Shown piece by piece: positions 6,430 to 6,723 of a DNA stretch of 6,723 bases. The position numbers and the translations under genes were made by a program. The stretch comes from Calditrichia bacterium (GTDB taxonomy: Bacteria > Calditrichota > Calditrichia > RBG-13-44-9 > J042): contig JAUIFT010000152.1 of the NCBI GenBank assembly GCA_030430345.1, positions 1-6,723 on the forward strand. Direction: 5' to 3'. Below the pieces are notes generated by a model that worked only from the letters and a program-made list of their open reading frames with translations, made no database searches and was not told the origin of the DNA. The first letter of the stretch is position 1; each line of letters opens with the position of its first letter.

Positions 6430-6723
6430 TTAATCTGTAAGTTTCAAGGCTTTCTTTACAGCATTGTAATCTTTCACATCTACGCCAGACAGTTTGTTGA
6501 AGGCGTATGGTCCGTAGATGATGATAATTTTACCGGCAAATTCCTGGTTGGCGCCAGGTTGCCATTCCTCGTCATCGCTTTCAAAAATGAATACTGCTTC
6601 TTCCATTTGGTAAGCGAAGTTAAAACCATAATGGTAGCCACTGGGATAAGACTCGGTGTACGGCAGTGCCTGGAAAAATTCCGGTGACTTTTCATGATAG
6701 GCAAGCACGACACCATTGTCTAA
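6430..6723 (-). CDS. Hypothetical protein, C-terminal fragment (5' end beyond window)
   Basis: The frame is open from the window edge (first visible residues LDNGVVLAYHEKS) to a TAA at 6430-6432, giving 97 visible residues. A GTG at 6708 could in principle start translation, but the frame continues upstream without a stop, so the gene most likely begins outside the window. The visible part mixes aromatic residues and beta-prone segments (FFQALPYTESYPSGYHYGFNFAYQ, split here as two phrases: FFQALPYTESYPSG and YHYGFNFAYQ), then an acidic FESDDEEWQPG turn, a hydrophobic KIIIIYGPYAFNKL strand and a lysine-rich C-terminal helix. It has no signal peptide or transmembrane helix in view. I do not recognise the family. 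It is on the same strand as the kinase, but 279 bp and a terminator-like hairpin separate them, so a shared transcript is doubtful. Confidence 0.65.
   Translation of the reverse strand, partial: LDNGVVLAYHEKSPEFFQALPYTESYPSGYHYGFNFAYQMEEAVFIFESDDEEWQPGANQEFAGKIIIIYGPYAFNKLSGVDVKDYNAVKKALKLTD

Noticed and set aside
6427..6687. Plus-strand open frame opposite the unrecognised gene
   Set aside because: The minus-strand frame is more protein-like (acidic turn, strand and helix pattern) and open to the window edge; the plus frame looks like its complement.

Overview
All four genes I can support lie on the minus strand, so the window reads right to left. In that order they are: the 3' end of an unrecognised gene (6723-6430); a large membrane-bound sensor histidine kinase with an FG-GAP/ASPIC-UnbV beta-propeller ectodomain (6150-2902); a sigma-54-dependent NtrC-family response regulator (2669-1209); and a tyrosine-rich, low-complexity lipoprotein that runs off the left edge (1011-1). 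I see no rRNA, tRNA, CRISPR array or transposase gene.

The organism looks like a Gram-negative-type bacterium of moderate GC content. It has a lipoprotein signal with an LQSC lipobox, a sensor with an exported ectodomain, and FG-GAP/CRTAC1-like domains. Two of the three visible starts lack a clear Shine-Dalgarno sequence. This is reminiscent of the Bacteroidota/Ignavibacteriota/Calditrichota (FCB) group, but that placement is an impression; no phylogenetic marker is present.

Region by region: 1-1011 is the lipoprotein gene. 1012-1208 is an AT-rich intergenic region with a sigma-54-like promoter candidate, a near-palindrome, repeated TAGAAT words and the regulator's terminator-like hairpin. 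1209-2669 is the regulator. 2670-2901 is an intergenic region made largely of repeats: a 27-bp REP-like palindrome and two oppositely oriented arrays of degenerate 7-bp units. 2902-6150 is the kinase. 6151-6429 holds a second sigma-54-like candidate and a long imperfect inverted repeat with a T-tract on the minus-strand side. 6430-6723 is the tail of the upstream gene.

Working model (inference): the propeller ectodomain senses an envelope or extracellular cue, the HisKA/HATPase module phosphorylates the adjacent regulator, and the regulator drives sigma-54 promoters. Candidate targets are the downstream Tyr-rich lipoprotein and possibly the kinase gene itself. The most distinctive elements are the kinase architecture (a seven-repeat FG-GAP propeller plus ASPIC/UnbV, three membrane helices, GAF, then kinase) and its possible link to the compositionally extreme lipoprotein.
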